DNA from: Chrysoperla carnea | Taxonomy: Eukaryota; Arthropoda; Insecta; Neuroptera; Chrysopidae | Direction of reading: 5' to 3' | DNA length: 64,000 nt | NCBI RefSeq assembly: GCF_905475395.1 | Contig: NC_058338.1 | Coordinates: 39,551,435-39,615,434, forward strand | Shown here: piece by piece, positions 1 through 10,829 of the stretch | How the letters are laid out: each line of letters starts with the position of its first letter | Numbering within the stretch: the stretch's first letter is position 1 | The notes under the pieces: model-generated | The model's input: only the letters and a program-made list of their open reading frames with translations | What the model was told of the DNA's origin: nothing | Database searches by the model: none | Position numbers and translations under genes: made by a program

Positions 1-84
1 TCAATTTCAGAGGCTGAGTGCACCTCCTTCATGCATATACCATGCACTACACCAGTACACTAACTTTTAATTAAATTAATTTTG

Positions 85-171
85 TTGCGACGGCGGTAAT
101 CGAACCCGCTAGCCTAAGCAGACCGCGGATGCCATTGGTTAGGCCTTAACCAACTGAGCTAATAGGGCGAC
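85..171 (-). repeat. tRNA-like sequence, probably the head of a tRNA-derived SINE
   Basis: Read on the minus strand, this stretch has a perfect Pol III A box (TAGCTCAGTTGG, complement of 150-161) and a near-consensus B box (GGTTCGATTAC, complement of 96-106), 43 nt apart. The acceptor strands do not pair and the T-stem closing pair is G-A, so it cannot fold as a normal tRNA. An AT-rich tail follows on the minus strand. A SINE head or tRNA pseudogene fits best. A more degraded relative lies near 51.28 kb. Confidence 0.5.
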
Positions 172-912
172 AACTTGGTTTTTCATGCTTTAATAGTACG
201 AAAATTTTCTCTTTTCGATGCCCGGAGTGTACATTTCCAAAGTAGAAATAAGCTTCTTATTTTATTTGTATTTGAATGAAATTTTTTATTACCTTTCCTG
301 CGTAACAAAGGGTTTTTCTCAGCCAGCCGAACGTGTAGAAAATTTAAGGTACTTTACAGAGTATTAATAATCCTTCAAATTCGTATAGAAGGAAGATGTA
401 TGTATTATATGACCCGCAATATCGCTCCTGCCGTTAATTTAATGGTGATAGGGTCCCTTTATCCTGTTGGAAAAGGGTGAGCAACATATTTCAATAAAAA
501 TTCACCTAAAATATTAAACCTACAAATTTCAGCAATCACCACAATCTCAAATTGCTATGGACATTGCTATGGCTAGATCGAAAATGTCTACATTGGACCT
601 ATCGCCGCTGTTCGGCAACTATAATACAAATATTACTTTACTGTCCGACGTACTATAATACATAGACGCTTGTTGTCGTCTATAAAATTTTTGCATTTTA
701 TCGGTTGGACAAATAAAAGGGACCAAAAATTATCAGTGAAATTTCTTGTACACGATGCACTCAAAAAAACTACTTCATAGCATTAGCGTGTTTTTGAGTT
801 TGAGAGTCTCTTGAAATGTATATAAATCATTTTGGATTCACAATATAAGAGTCAATTTGGTTTCGATAATTACCGAATTCCTTAAAATGATACATTTATT
901 TTGCCAAATATA

Positions 913-1405
913 ATATTTGAAATGTATATCAAGGTATACTAATTTTAGTCCCAAGTTTGTAACGCTTAGAAATATTGATGATACGAACAAACTGGCATTG
1001 GTATAATATTTACCTATAAATATTCATAAAATTACCTAATTAGCCCAGTTTGTCTGTCTGACCAACATAGGTCAATCGGGTCTTGGATCTGCAGGACCCA
1101 TCTTGTAAACCGCCAGGGATAGAACAAGTGTAAATATAAAAAATATTCCCTGTTAAATCTTTGTTTATCCAGTAGACCGTAGTTTATCCAGTAGCTTCAA
1201 ATAATTAGTCTTCTGATTCTTATTTCATATTAACCCTTATGAATGAGGAAAAATGGAAAATTTAATGCAATGTCGAAAGGCCTACCAGAAAGTCAAAGTT
1301 TTATAATTTGCCTATTAACAAAACAATACAAGGTCTGGTATTCAACACTATCTATAGCTGTATTTCATCAATTAACTCGGTCAACTTTTCATTTTCATTT
1401 GTTTT
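913..1405 (+). repeat. Dispersed repeat family A, diverged plus-strand copy
   Basis: It shares the family's opening (a 'tttagtcccaagtttgtaacgctta' type core near 945-970), its 'cacctaattag' type segment, its 'ggacccatcttgtaaaccg' type segment near 1095 and its closing 'caattaactcggtcaa' near 1370. The middle is diverged. It abuts a reverse copy (1423-1966) tail to tail. No transposase ORF is present, so it looks non-autonomous, of unknown class. Confidence 0.6.
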
Positions 1406-1422
1406 TTCTTCACATAAATACA

Positions 1423-1966
1423 ACAAGTGAAAACACACAATTAACTGAGTTAATTATTGAAATACCATGTATAAACAGTGTTGATTACACTGTCACAGTA
1501 CACATACATACATGTCACACATATACATATAACTGATATACTCATATAATACTTTACAATTTGCGCATAATTTGCGATCTCACTGGTAAAAAGTGACGTT
1601 TACGAAAACATGTTTGAAACAAAAGTTGTTTCTTTTTTTATAAGGAACATTTTTTACATTTAAACTTTTCTATCTTTAACGGTTTACAAGATGGGTCCTA
1701 CGGGGAAGACCCAATTGACCTAAGTTGCTCATTTACGAACTCGACCTCACTTTTTACATCCTCAGTACGCTATAAAAATTTCAGCGTTTTTGAGTAATCG
1801 TGATGACAGCGGACAGACAGGTGACAGACGACAGACAGACAACCGGAAATGGACTAATTAGGTGATTATATGAACACCTATACCAAAATTTTGTTCATAG
1901 CTTCAGTATTTTTAAGCGTTGGGACTAAACTTAAGATACCTTTGTATATTTAATATACATGGTATA
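1423..1966 (-). repeat. Dispersed repeat family A, near full-length minus copy
   Basis: This is the reverse complement of the copies at 48597-49182 and 50340-50827. It runs from the 'aacaagtgaaaacacacaat' end to the 'taatatacatggtat' end. Landmarks shared by all copies include GTCTGTC-rich runs, a 'gtttac' rich segment and the 'tacaagatgggtccta' block. No ORF longer than background is present. Confidence 0.7.
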
Positions 1967-2397
1967 ATAATCTTACATAAATCGTATTTCATGTAAAAAC
2001 TGTTTAACAATAAAACCTTCCTATTAAATAAAACGACTATTATCCTCACAATACTCTTTCTATACCTATATTATAAAATTGTGAAATATCATGAAAGTAA
2101 AACTACACACCCAGTCAGTCACTGTTTCTAAAATTAATTTTCTCTACACTTCTCTTCTAACATTATATAAGTTAAAGAAATAAGTTGAATGAAGCGTCAG
2201 TAAGTATTCGACTCTTGACTGATTGTCCTCATTGCCCTAAGACATATAATATATGGATCGTATATAGGAAGGCTTTCAAGGTTGGCCGTTGTTTAAACTT
2301 TTGTTCACAGCTTTCGCTCAAGAAAAGTTTTTAGTTTTGGAAATTTAAGTATATTCTTTGTCTGGGAAATAGTCGCATCTCAATTGCCCTTTTATTG

Positions 2398-2745
2398 AAA
2401 ATATAATACAGCCCATGTTACTTGCTGATAATGTAACATTCTTTTGGTGAAAGAATTTTTAAAATCGGTAAAGTAGTGAATTGATACGGTTTGTATATAT
2501 TTTCATACAAACCTTTAGCCCTTATTTCACTCTTTTGGTGGAAAATTTTCAAAAAATCCCTTCTTAAATGGCAAATATAAGAATGCTGTTCGTTCGCGGG
2601 CGTTGATATGCCACTCGGAGCATTACCTTTTCCTCCCACAGATTATTTCTCACCTCTGAAACTTCTGACTTTAAACAATATATAAAAAGAAACATTTAAA
2701 AAAAATCATCAAAATTGCAGTTGCTATTGGGGACTTCCTAAGAAT
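2398..2745 (+). repeat. Solo arm of a foldback element
   Basis: About 350 bp closely resemble the right arm of the foldback element at 60922-62012. Shared landmarks are 'atacagcccatgtta', 'atttttaaaatcggt', 'tatattttcatacaa', 'ggcgttgatat' and the ending 'caaaattgcagttgctatt'. No partner arm is visible nearby. It is either a deletion remnant or a shorter independently moving form. Confidence 0.6.
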
Positions 2746-3563
2746 GAATAGCTATTTGATGTATTCTTTTATACAACTAAAATAGAACAAATAAAATTGG
2801 TTGGATTAAAAATGAAAGATTACTAAGCATTTCGCTACTGTTAGTGCAAAAGACCATAATATGTAAAAATTATTTTTCTTTTTTGGTAACTTTAATATCA
2901 TAAAATACATAAATAAGTAATTTGCAAAACTTATAGCAAAATAGAATTAAAAAAGAATTATTATACACAACCTCTTGTACTAACAATAATAACTAAAAAG
3001 ACAGTAATATATCGACGCTAAATCGAAAAATTAGATATCGAAATTATTGAATATGATGTACAAAATAGTTCATGGTAACTTATCAGTAAAAATTAGCATT
3101 ATCCAAATTTACAATGGTTTGGCTTATTTCTGTCCATCACCAACAAACCCCACATTATGGAATTTAGCTATACCTAATTTTCATTAAGGAGCCTAACTAC
3201 ATAATCGTAATACTTACTATAATTCAATGTTTTTGGTATGCTTATACACGTATAAAAAACTTCTTCATTATCATTAGGAACAACAAATATGATTAAATTT
3301 TGCTATAGCTCATAGAAAAACTAAAAATACAGGGAGCCAAACTTGTCATGTGGCCAACGTAGACAACTTTCCTCTATATAGATACTACACATAACGTGCC
3401 AACACAACCGACCTTTACCGACTCAATCAACTTTAACATTGTCCTTATACCTAATACAATTTTCAATGAATTTTTCACACTGAACTCTACCGATATTTAA
3501 CCAATATAATAAAAATTAAATATACAAACATGTATTTAAAAATTATGAAAACTAGCCTACTAT

Positions 3564-3688
3564 CTTGTAACCCGTTAGAGGTAGAACAAAAGTTGAAAGG
3601 TAAAAAAGGTTTCTTAATAAAAAATAAACAACAGTTTTAAGCATTTTTTTTGTAAACATGACTGTTTACCCGCGAAGGAGCAAAGTAG
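3564..3688 (+). repeat. Fragment of dispersed repeat family A
   Basis: About 125 bp match the family's interior: the 'cccgttagaggtagaacaaa' block, then a run like 'aataaacaacagtttt', then 'tgtaaacatgactgtttacc'. Both ends of the element are missing here. Confidence 0.5.
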
Positions 3689-4429
3689 TACAAATGTTTG
3701 ATGTCCACTTTCTCCAAAAGTATAAAAGTTAAGGAGTTGAAAATTTGCAGATAGCTTCAACTAGTAATCTTGTGAAACATTCTCGAAGAAGAAAAAAATA
3801 CTTTTAAAAAATTTAGCTATAAAATCAAAATTAAATCTTGTATTATGAAGGAGGGTTTATCACTATCAACGATATGGTGGAAGCGCCAGGAAAATTCGAT
3901 TTCATTATAAAAATACAGATATTATGTTGTTCACTGCACTTATCTGCGCTTCCACCCACAATAAAGGCTTCAAACAAGACCCATATTTTTGGCAAAGATT
4001 ATAAAAAAGAAAACCTTTATTGTTCAATGTTTCACCACAATCCTATTTTCTTACAATATGTTTTCAAACTTTTGTAAATATGTATGTATGTATGTGTATG
4101 TCGTATAAGAATCATATCATACACACCACTATACAACATTTCACAAACTGGCAAAGTGAATATATATGTGTAATCTACGTATGTATTACGAAGAAATGAG
4201 TGCTTATTCACTTACTCTTCTTGTGCTCCACCTACGAGATTCATCTAGAATCTCAAGAGAGATCATGTGCGCCCATTTGCTAGACTGACTCACGGACAGT
4301 GTCTCGACATTGTCCATCGATCACTATGTTTACATGTAACCAACAACTATTTAACTTTCTTAATATATACAAGGATATTTTTATTTTCAGATATTGTGCA
4401 ATAAAGTTTAAATAATAAAACAAAAATAA

Positions 4430-4672
4430 TTTAAAAAAATAAAAAACCCGATTGCATCAAATAAAATCTGAAAAGGAAGAAACAAGTCAAGTAGCTTTCA
4501 TAGCGACTTTGACAATCGGGGCTCACTATTGGGAGATTTGGATCGATCTAGATTTTAATGGACTCCGACAGCTAAAGTCCCTAGGTAAACTACCTGACTT
4601 GTTTCTTCCTTTTCAGATTTTATTTAACGAAATGAATATTTAGAAGTTGGATTTTTATTTTTTTTAATTATT
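4430..4672. mobile_element. Small inverted-repeat (MITE-like) element
   Basis: A perfect 31-bp inverted repeat (4459-4489 against 4595-4625) sits inside weaker, A-rich outer arms that also pair (about 4430-4450 against 4650-4672). The spacer of about 105 bp has no coding capacity. This is the form of a non-autonomous TIR or foldback element. No clean target-site duplication could be chosen in the A/T-rich flanks. Confidence 0.5.
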
Positions 4673-5993
4673 CATTTTATTTAAGACTTTTTAGTGTCCC
4701 TACTCTTAAAAAACTTTCTCATTATACTATCTAAAACTTTTAATCCAATTTAATTTCCTTTATTTTGATACCCTACTCGACAAGTTTTGTTAATTTTTTT
4801 TTATTAAAGAATTACTATTTCAATCCAAAAATCCACCATTTTGTTTTGTTTTCGAAAAACCTAGCTAAGAACACTTGGGTTTGTGATACAAATCTAAAAC
4901 CTCTTTAAGTGAGAAAAAACACTCATATTATTGTATATGCGAGAAACTCGAAAAAAGATTGCCGTCTCTTGAACTCTCGCTTATTCAAGTTCGACTATTT
5001 ATTAAAAATATGAGAATCACACTGTATTTTGATTCTATATCACACTATCATACTGTTATATTTGTTTACTTTATCATCGTACACTAAACAATAAACGAAT
5101 TGCTTACAAATACTAAAATTTTCTTAACTTACCTACCTCATATAATTTATGATCCAAGTGCACGAATATTAGTTTAGCTCTTGATTCTTATTTAATTCGT
5201 ATAATAAATAGCTATTTTACAAATAATAGTTACATTAATTACAAACTTTTCTATTATATTTTCTATTACCTGTTTTTATAGATTTTTGAACAATTTTTAC
5301 TTCAAAATAATATCGTTTATCGTTTTGTTTTTACTGTTATTTGCAATATAATTAATATAAGTTTTTAAAATTTATTTTACTATTTTTAAAAGAATGAAAT
5401 GTTTATGTAAAAAACTTTAAATTTTTACTACAATATACGGCTTTTCATGTCTATTGATTATGTCGTAAAGGCGTTCACGGGTTTTTATTGTAGGAACTTC
5501 CAAATCCAACAATGGAAAGGAAATCACTTGGAGCCTCTGAGTTGGGATTGTAAAAGATCGAAGTATGGACTAATTGTGATCCTTCAGCACCTCCAGCACC
5601 AGAGATCTTTAAATAAAAAAACTATTATTCTTTAAATATTATAGCGTAGAGCATATTTACAAAAGCTGACAAACTATTTCACAATTCACACAGATGGAAT
5701 ACAAATATTCATACCAGAACTTTCAATTTTTATGTTTGACTCTTTATGACAATGTTTATTATGAGAAAGACAACCATGTGAAAAATATTCTTTTTGTAGC
5801 TTAATACTAGAAAAGTCACATAATTTGAAAACCCCTTGGGATTGTATCAATTCATACAATTAACAAGTGAATTCAATACATACATCGCTATAAACATACA
5901 GGAAAAATGAACTACTTTCATAATAAGAATAGAACTTCAAATATAATATATTAACTTGCTCGTGAACACAATCATTTTTTATCATATATATAT

Positions 5994-6445
5994 GCAACTA
6001 GCTGTTACCCGCCCGCTTTGCTGGGCAACATCCCCACTTGCACCCCTCCCTCCACATTTCCTTGCGTTGGATAACAGTTTTGTAATGTACACGTCATGCT
6101 CTTTTATTTGATACCCCACTTAGGTATATTTGTAAATATTCGATATTTCCTTCCCACTTTCTCGCTACACCTTTCTACCCTCCGAAGGTTAAAAAAATTT
6201 CTAAATGTAATTTAAAACATTCTGACCAAGTTTTGAACTATTAAAAGCCATAATTGAAAAATATGAATTTTTTATTCATGAACACCCCCGCAACCCCCCT
6301 TGTGGGTGGAATTTCGTAAAATCCGTTCTTAGCTGACCTCTACTTGGCAAAAGGAATATTCCTCCCAAATTTCAAGTCTCTAGGTCTTATAGTTCCAGAG
6401 ATATCGTGATGAGTGACTATCTATCTATCTATCTATCTATATCTA
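5994..6445 (+). mobile_element. RTE/Proto2-like non-LTR tail or related non-autonomous copy
   Basis: It begins with 'gcaactagctgttacccgc', a motif resembling a very common insect repeat start. It holds a block reading 'ttcaagtctctaggtctta', and it ends in a tetranucleotide microsatellite (TATC repeats, about 6413-6440), as non-LTR 3' ends often do. No reverse transcriptase frame survives. The class assignment rests on recalled resemblance, not on a coding domain. Confidence 0.4.
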
Positions 6446-6477
6446 TAGATAGTCTCCTATATATTTATAGATAGATA

Positions 6478-6633
6478 TATCAATGTACACTAAGTTTAGT
6501 CCTTAGTTTGTAACGCTTAAAAAAATTGATGCTACGAACAAAATTTTCGTATATGTGTTCATGAAATCATCTAATTTGTCCATTTCCGCTTATCTGTCCG
6601 ACTGTCTGTGGACACGATAACTAAAAAACTTAG
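6478..6633 (+). repeat. Fragment of dispersed repeat family A (5' end)
   Basis: It carries the family's opening 150 bp: a block like 'ttagtttgtaacgcttaaaa', then 'ttgatgctacgaacaaaatt', then 'gtccatttccgcttatctgt', then 'cacgataactaaaaaac'. The rest of the element is absent. It lies directly behind the TATC microsatellite of the preceding element, so one probably inserted next to or into the other. Confidence 0.55.
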
Positions 6634-7775
6634 GAAAACTTTATAAGTTTGAGACTTTTTTTCTTGCTAAAATAGTACTCTAGTTTATATAGTCCTTGAT
6701 TAGTAAAAAGGTGCTTGTATAAATCTTTTAAACTACTATTGAAGTCTTACGAAATCAATAAAAAGCGTTTATTCAAAACTAAATATGCAAGAACAAGGTC
6801 TTGATAATAGGTCTTCTCTTGCACATTACTATAATAAGAGACATTATTTCATTGAAAATTTATTATTTTAGATTCCCTAGGCAAAAACTTCTATTCTCCG
6901 GATTTTGTATTCTCAAATCTGTCTAATACCTAGTTTTGAATTGTTTGTTTAAAATGTTGTCCCAATAAATTGTTTGTTACAAAAAATTTATTCCGAGCGA
7001 AAAATATAAACTAAAAGGGTCTTATTTATCCGCCTTCAATAACGTATATTGGAAGTAGCAAATCAAAGTTATATTATTTAAACTGTGAGAAAAACCTGTA
7101 AACCTTGTGAATGTGCACTTGTTATTCACATAATATACATAAATCAAAACAATTGAACAATATATATCCTGCGTATGTATGTCGCTGCCTTTCAACCCCC
7201 CTTTACTTTTTTATTTAAAAGTCTCATAGACAATTTAGGGTGGATAATTTATTTATCTCTGTTTGAAAAACAGCAACAACAAAATTTTGTGTCATCATAT
7301 TAAATATGAGAAAAAGTAAAACTTGTAGGATGCGACTTTTCAACTTAAATAAAACCAAAGCAGTAACTTCTTCTTATAAACAAACAGCCTATAAATTATT
7401 TTTTCGTTATGTTTAATGTTGAAATTAGTTTAAAACAGAAAAAGTTTTCATAAAATTAACTATATAATTTAAGGTGCTTAAGTATACTGTTGTTTCAAAA
7501 AACTGCGGCTTTATTTTTACTTTATTTATATACACTTATTTTTTGCATAAAGACATTACTTTTCGGTAGTAAATTTTAAAAATAAAGCTGGGTATCAAAG
7601 CTTGAAAGAATGTAATTCTTTCTTATTGTTGGACAAAAAAGTTGTCCGCGGAACTCAATATTTCATTTTCGACTATTTAAAGTTTTAACAAAAAACTTTA
7701 TTACGACAAAATATTGAACCCTATGAAAAAAAATTTTACAGCTAAAAGTTGTTCATTTTTTGCTCGGGGATAAGA

Positions 7776-8123
7776 ATGAAAATCAACGACTTTGTGATGG
7801 AAGGAATGTGTAAGAAATATCAACATCTGGACACAACCTTGAAGTACCGTTCACTTAATTTCTTCCCAAAGTTTCATTCACTTAATTTCTTATTTCGAGA
7901 AAATCCATGTTTCAAATTTTCGAAGAAAACTCATTTTATCGAACTACAAATTAATGACCCGATTATCAAAGTAAATGATTTTTGCATTTATTATGGTGTT
8001 CCTATTAGAAATAGCAAACAAAACGTACCACTAGCGAAAATTTTAGAAGATGAAAATTGGAGGAACAAAATTTCCAGAGGTGTATTTATCAGATACATGA
8101 AGAATGGATGGCATCCAGTCTAA
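7776..8123 (+). CDS. Unrecognised 115-aa ORF
   Basis: This is an ORF from ATG to TAA (115 aa), among the longest in a region dense in stop codons. The product is hydrophilic and basic and ends WRNKISRGVFIRYMKNGWHP plus one valine. I recognise no domain, signal peptide or membrane segment. A 15-nt stretch (ttcacttaatttctt) is repeated inside it, which repeats HSLNF-like residues. A splice-acceptor-like tract (ttttacag) ends at 7741 just upstream. It could be a chance ORF, a terminal exon or a transposon relic. No function is assigned. Confidence 0.18.
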   Translation: MKINDFVMEGMCKKYQHLDTTLKYRSLNFFPKFHSLNFLFRENPCFKFSKKTHFIELQINDPIIKVNDFCIYYGVPIRNSKQNVPLAKILEDENWRNKISRGVFIRYMKNGWHPV

Positions 8124-8980
8124 AGTTAGTAAATATAGTTAAACTCAGCCAACCAAAATTATGTATTTTCACAACTACACGCTTTTCGTAACAAGTACCT
8201 AACAACATTACATGATATCGACCACCCATTGTGTTTTATTACATACGATAATGTGATATATTAGAAATCTGTAATTATTTTCATATTCGCGAACGACCAA
8301 AATAACAAACATTACATCGTTCAGGGACTTTAGGGATGTGACAATTCATATGATACAATTCCCATCGTAAACAACAAAACAACATACATAATACGTCTAA
8401 TATGATTGCTCCATTGTTCATCATATTACATGGAACTACACTATCCTCCACTCTACCATAGTACCATAGATAGATAGGTGCCTAGTATAGTCTACAATAG
8501 TTTAATGTCAAGTGTATGTTTGGTAAATTGCACGGGTACCAAATAAAATACGAAATGTATGAAGTGTCTATTTACATGTATTCGCCAGGTAAATCTTACC
8601 AAAAAAAATTACTAAAATCGCAAAACGCGATGTAAAGCTGATGTAAAAAGTTCTTAAAATTGGTTTTTTGTAGTTAGTTATTCTGAACATCATAAACAAA
8701 GTTTCCGACGAAGTTCGAATGGAGAACAAAATGCGACCTTCCATCAAATTTTCAAAAACGCCAATAATTTTATGAAAAAGTTTATAAAGTCAAATTTTTA
8801 TCAAAATTTATTACGATCGTAAATCAAACTGGGCCCTTACACGGACATCAGACTTTTACTGAAAGGATCTAGAAAGCATTAATTTTGGTATTTTCATAAA
8901 TTGTGTAAGACTTCACTCAGGTCAAAAAGCATCCATGTCAACTCATAATCCATTATTATTATATAATATAATATAACTTT

Positions 8981-9622
8981 GAACAACACAGTGAGGCTGA
9001 TCTGGGTTCCGGTCACTATGACGTTAAAGGGAATGAAGCAGCAGACTCGGCACGAGAGGGGTCGTCTCAAACACCTTTTTCACCTCAACCTGCCATTCTC
9101 ATAGCAATATGCTCTGTAATTTACCGAATAAACAGGCCAAACTGTGTATAACCACAGTTAGGCCATTCGACTGTGCTCGCCTGAAACTCACTAAAGCACA
9201 GTTGAGAAGAGTGGTGGGACTCTTAACAGGACACTGCCGATGGAACTATCACCTTTACAATATGAGGATCGCTAATGATCCCACTTATAGAGCCTATATG
9301 GAGGATGACCAAACCTCCATACATGTTATTTACCCCTGCAGAAATCTGCAGGGGCAATTAGATTCAGAATATTTGGGTTCAAAACCTTGGATCAATCTAT
9401 CCTGGGAGAGATCCCGACGGAGAAGCTGTGGGCTTCCTGTGTGGTGTCTGGCCCCCCGACAGAATCCTTTAGCGTCATCTTATTTTAATAGCATCCCCTA
9501 CCCGAAGACGCCTCGTCTTAGGGTGGCAGGTCGTTCCCAGGGAGGGCACAGAGATCTCTTGGTCTAGTTGCTAGGGACCCACTTGCGGTACCCCTCCTCT
9601 ATCTTATTATTATTATTATTAT
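8981..9622 (+). mobile_element. 5'-truncated non-LTR retrotransposon 3' end (RNase H region), dead
   Basis: Near 9000-9062 the translation gives IWVP and, after a one-base frameshift, GHYDVKGNEAADSAREG, the typical end of a retrotransposon RNase H domain. A second frameshift leads to 9109-9567, which contains LRRVVGLLTGHCRWNYHLY, like the C-terminal region after RNase H in jockey/R1/I-type elements. The copy ends in a TTA-rich tail. The 12-bp sequence taatataacttt flanks it exactly (8969-8980 and 9623-9634), which marks a real insertion. Two frameshifts and the 5' truncation make it non-functional. Confidence 0.8.
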
Positions 9623-10321
9623 TAATATAACTTTTATATTATGTTATTAAAATACAGATCTCCCTCATTCGGGTGGTGACATTTTTTTGTCTGTCCTACT
9701 TAAATGATAATTTCTTTTAGGACAAAATCGCTCTCATTTTCGTGATGACATCTTTATGAACAACCCTGTATTTAAATATTGGTTTTAGAAATTAAATTTG
9801 CTTAAACAAACACCTTCTATCACTCCAGTCCTAGTCCGGTATAAGCAAAAAACAAGAATATGCGGCAAAAAACAAAAAAACTTATTTAACTGCTAATCAA
9901 ATAGTGTATTAAAACGAAAAAAAAAAAAAAACAGTTATCGTTAACGTGTGAATATACACTTGGAATAAAATATTATCATTCATATTATCATACACAATAA
10001 CAAACTGCTATGAGTCTGATAAACTGATCGTAGTACAAAGTGACATATCATCCCTGACCATCGAATATCGCTTGGGAATATTAGAAACCAAAGGGAGATA
10101 TAGGGTAACTACATAACAACGATGTTCATTTGATATACTTACACAAGTTCGAATGGGACTCGTGTTGTGTAAATACAATATGCACGGCAATAAACATATT
10201 TTTTACTGTGAGATTGAAAATAAATGTTCAAACATTGCAAATATCATATAAAACTTTTCTTTTCTGATAAAGTTTTTAAAATCGAAAACCAAACAAAAAA
10301 AATTAGTAAATATTGTTATAA

Positions 10322-10829
10322 AGGATACTGATGGTCATGGTAACCATCTGCTGAGCCTTAAATATGATAGTAGGTAGTGTTCCAAGTCGCCCTGTAAAGT
10401 TCCTCGAATTTCTATGTGTCATATCCCCCCCCCAGGGGAGTCACTAAGTGATGGTTCTGGAAACTGTCTGCTTGTGTTATAATTCATTAGATGTGATTCT
10501 GAACAGTCATCCTGCAAAGTTGGAGCTCAACAAGTCGTTCCATTCCCGAATTATGCCAAAAAAACCGAAAATGCCGTTACGCGCTGAAAAATTTAAAGTG
10601 GTAGATCTGGAAACTGTGTAAAACTTGTTTGGTTGTGTTGAGGATGTCAAAAGGATCAGGAAAATATGTCTGGCAGAAAAGCAAGTGGTCAGTGATTTTT
10701 TTGGCAGCACTTTGAAAGCAAAGCAGCAAAGTTATTCCTTGGGGGGAATATGACACATAGAAATTCGAGGAACCTTACAGGGCGACTTGGAACAATACCT
10801 ACTATCATATTTAAGGCTCAGCAGACGGT
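10322..10829. mobile_element. Inverted-repeat element with about 90-bp arms
   Basis: The left arm (about 10343-10430) and right arm (about 10741-10829) are reverse complements with few mismatches, sharing 'ttccaagtcgccctgtaa' and 'ttctatgtgtcatat'. The roughly 310-bp interior encodes on the minus strand (10507-10710) a peptide ending FGIIREWNDLLSSNFAG, faintly like the C-terminal 'WN-LP' motif of non-LTR reverse transcriptases. The left end has 20 extra bases (tactgatggtcatggtaacc) that the right arm lacks. The solo copy at 41.2 kb keeps the equivalent bases, so the right end here is probably truncated. Confidence 0.6.

Noticed and set aside
85-171. A functional tRNA gene
   Set aside because: The acceptor stem does not pair and the T-stem closing pair is broken, so only a tRNA-like repeat is called.
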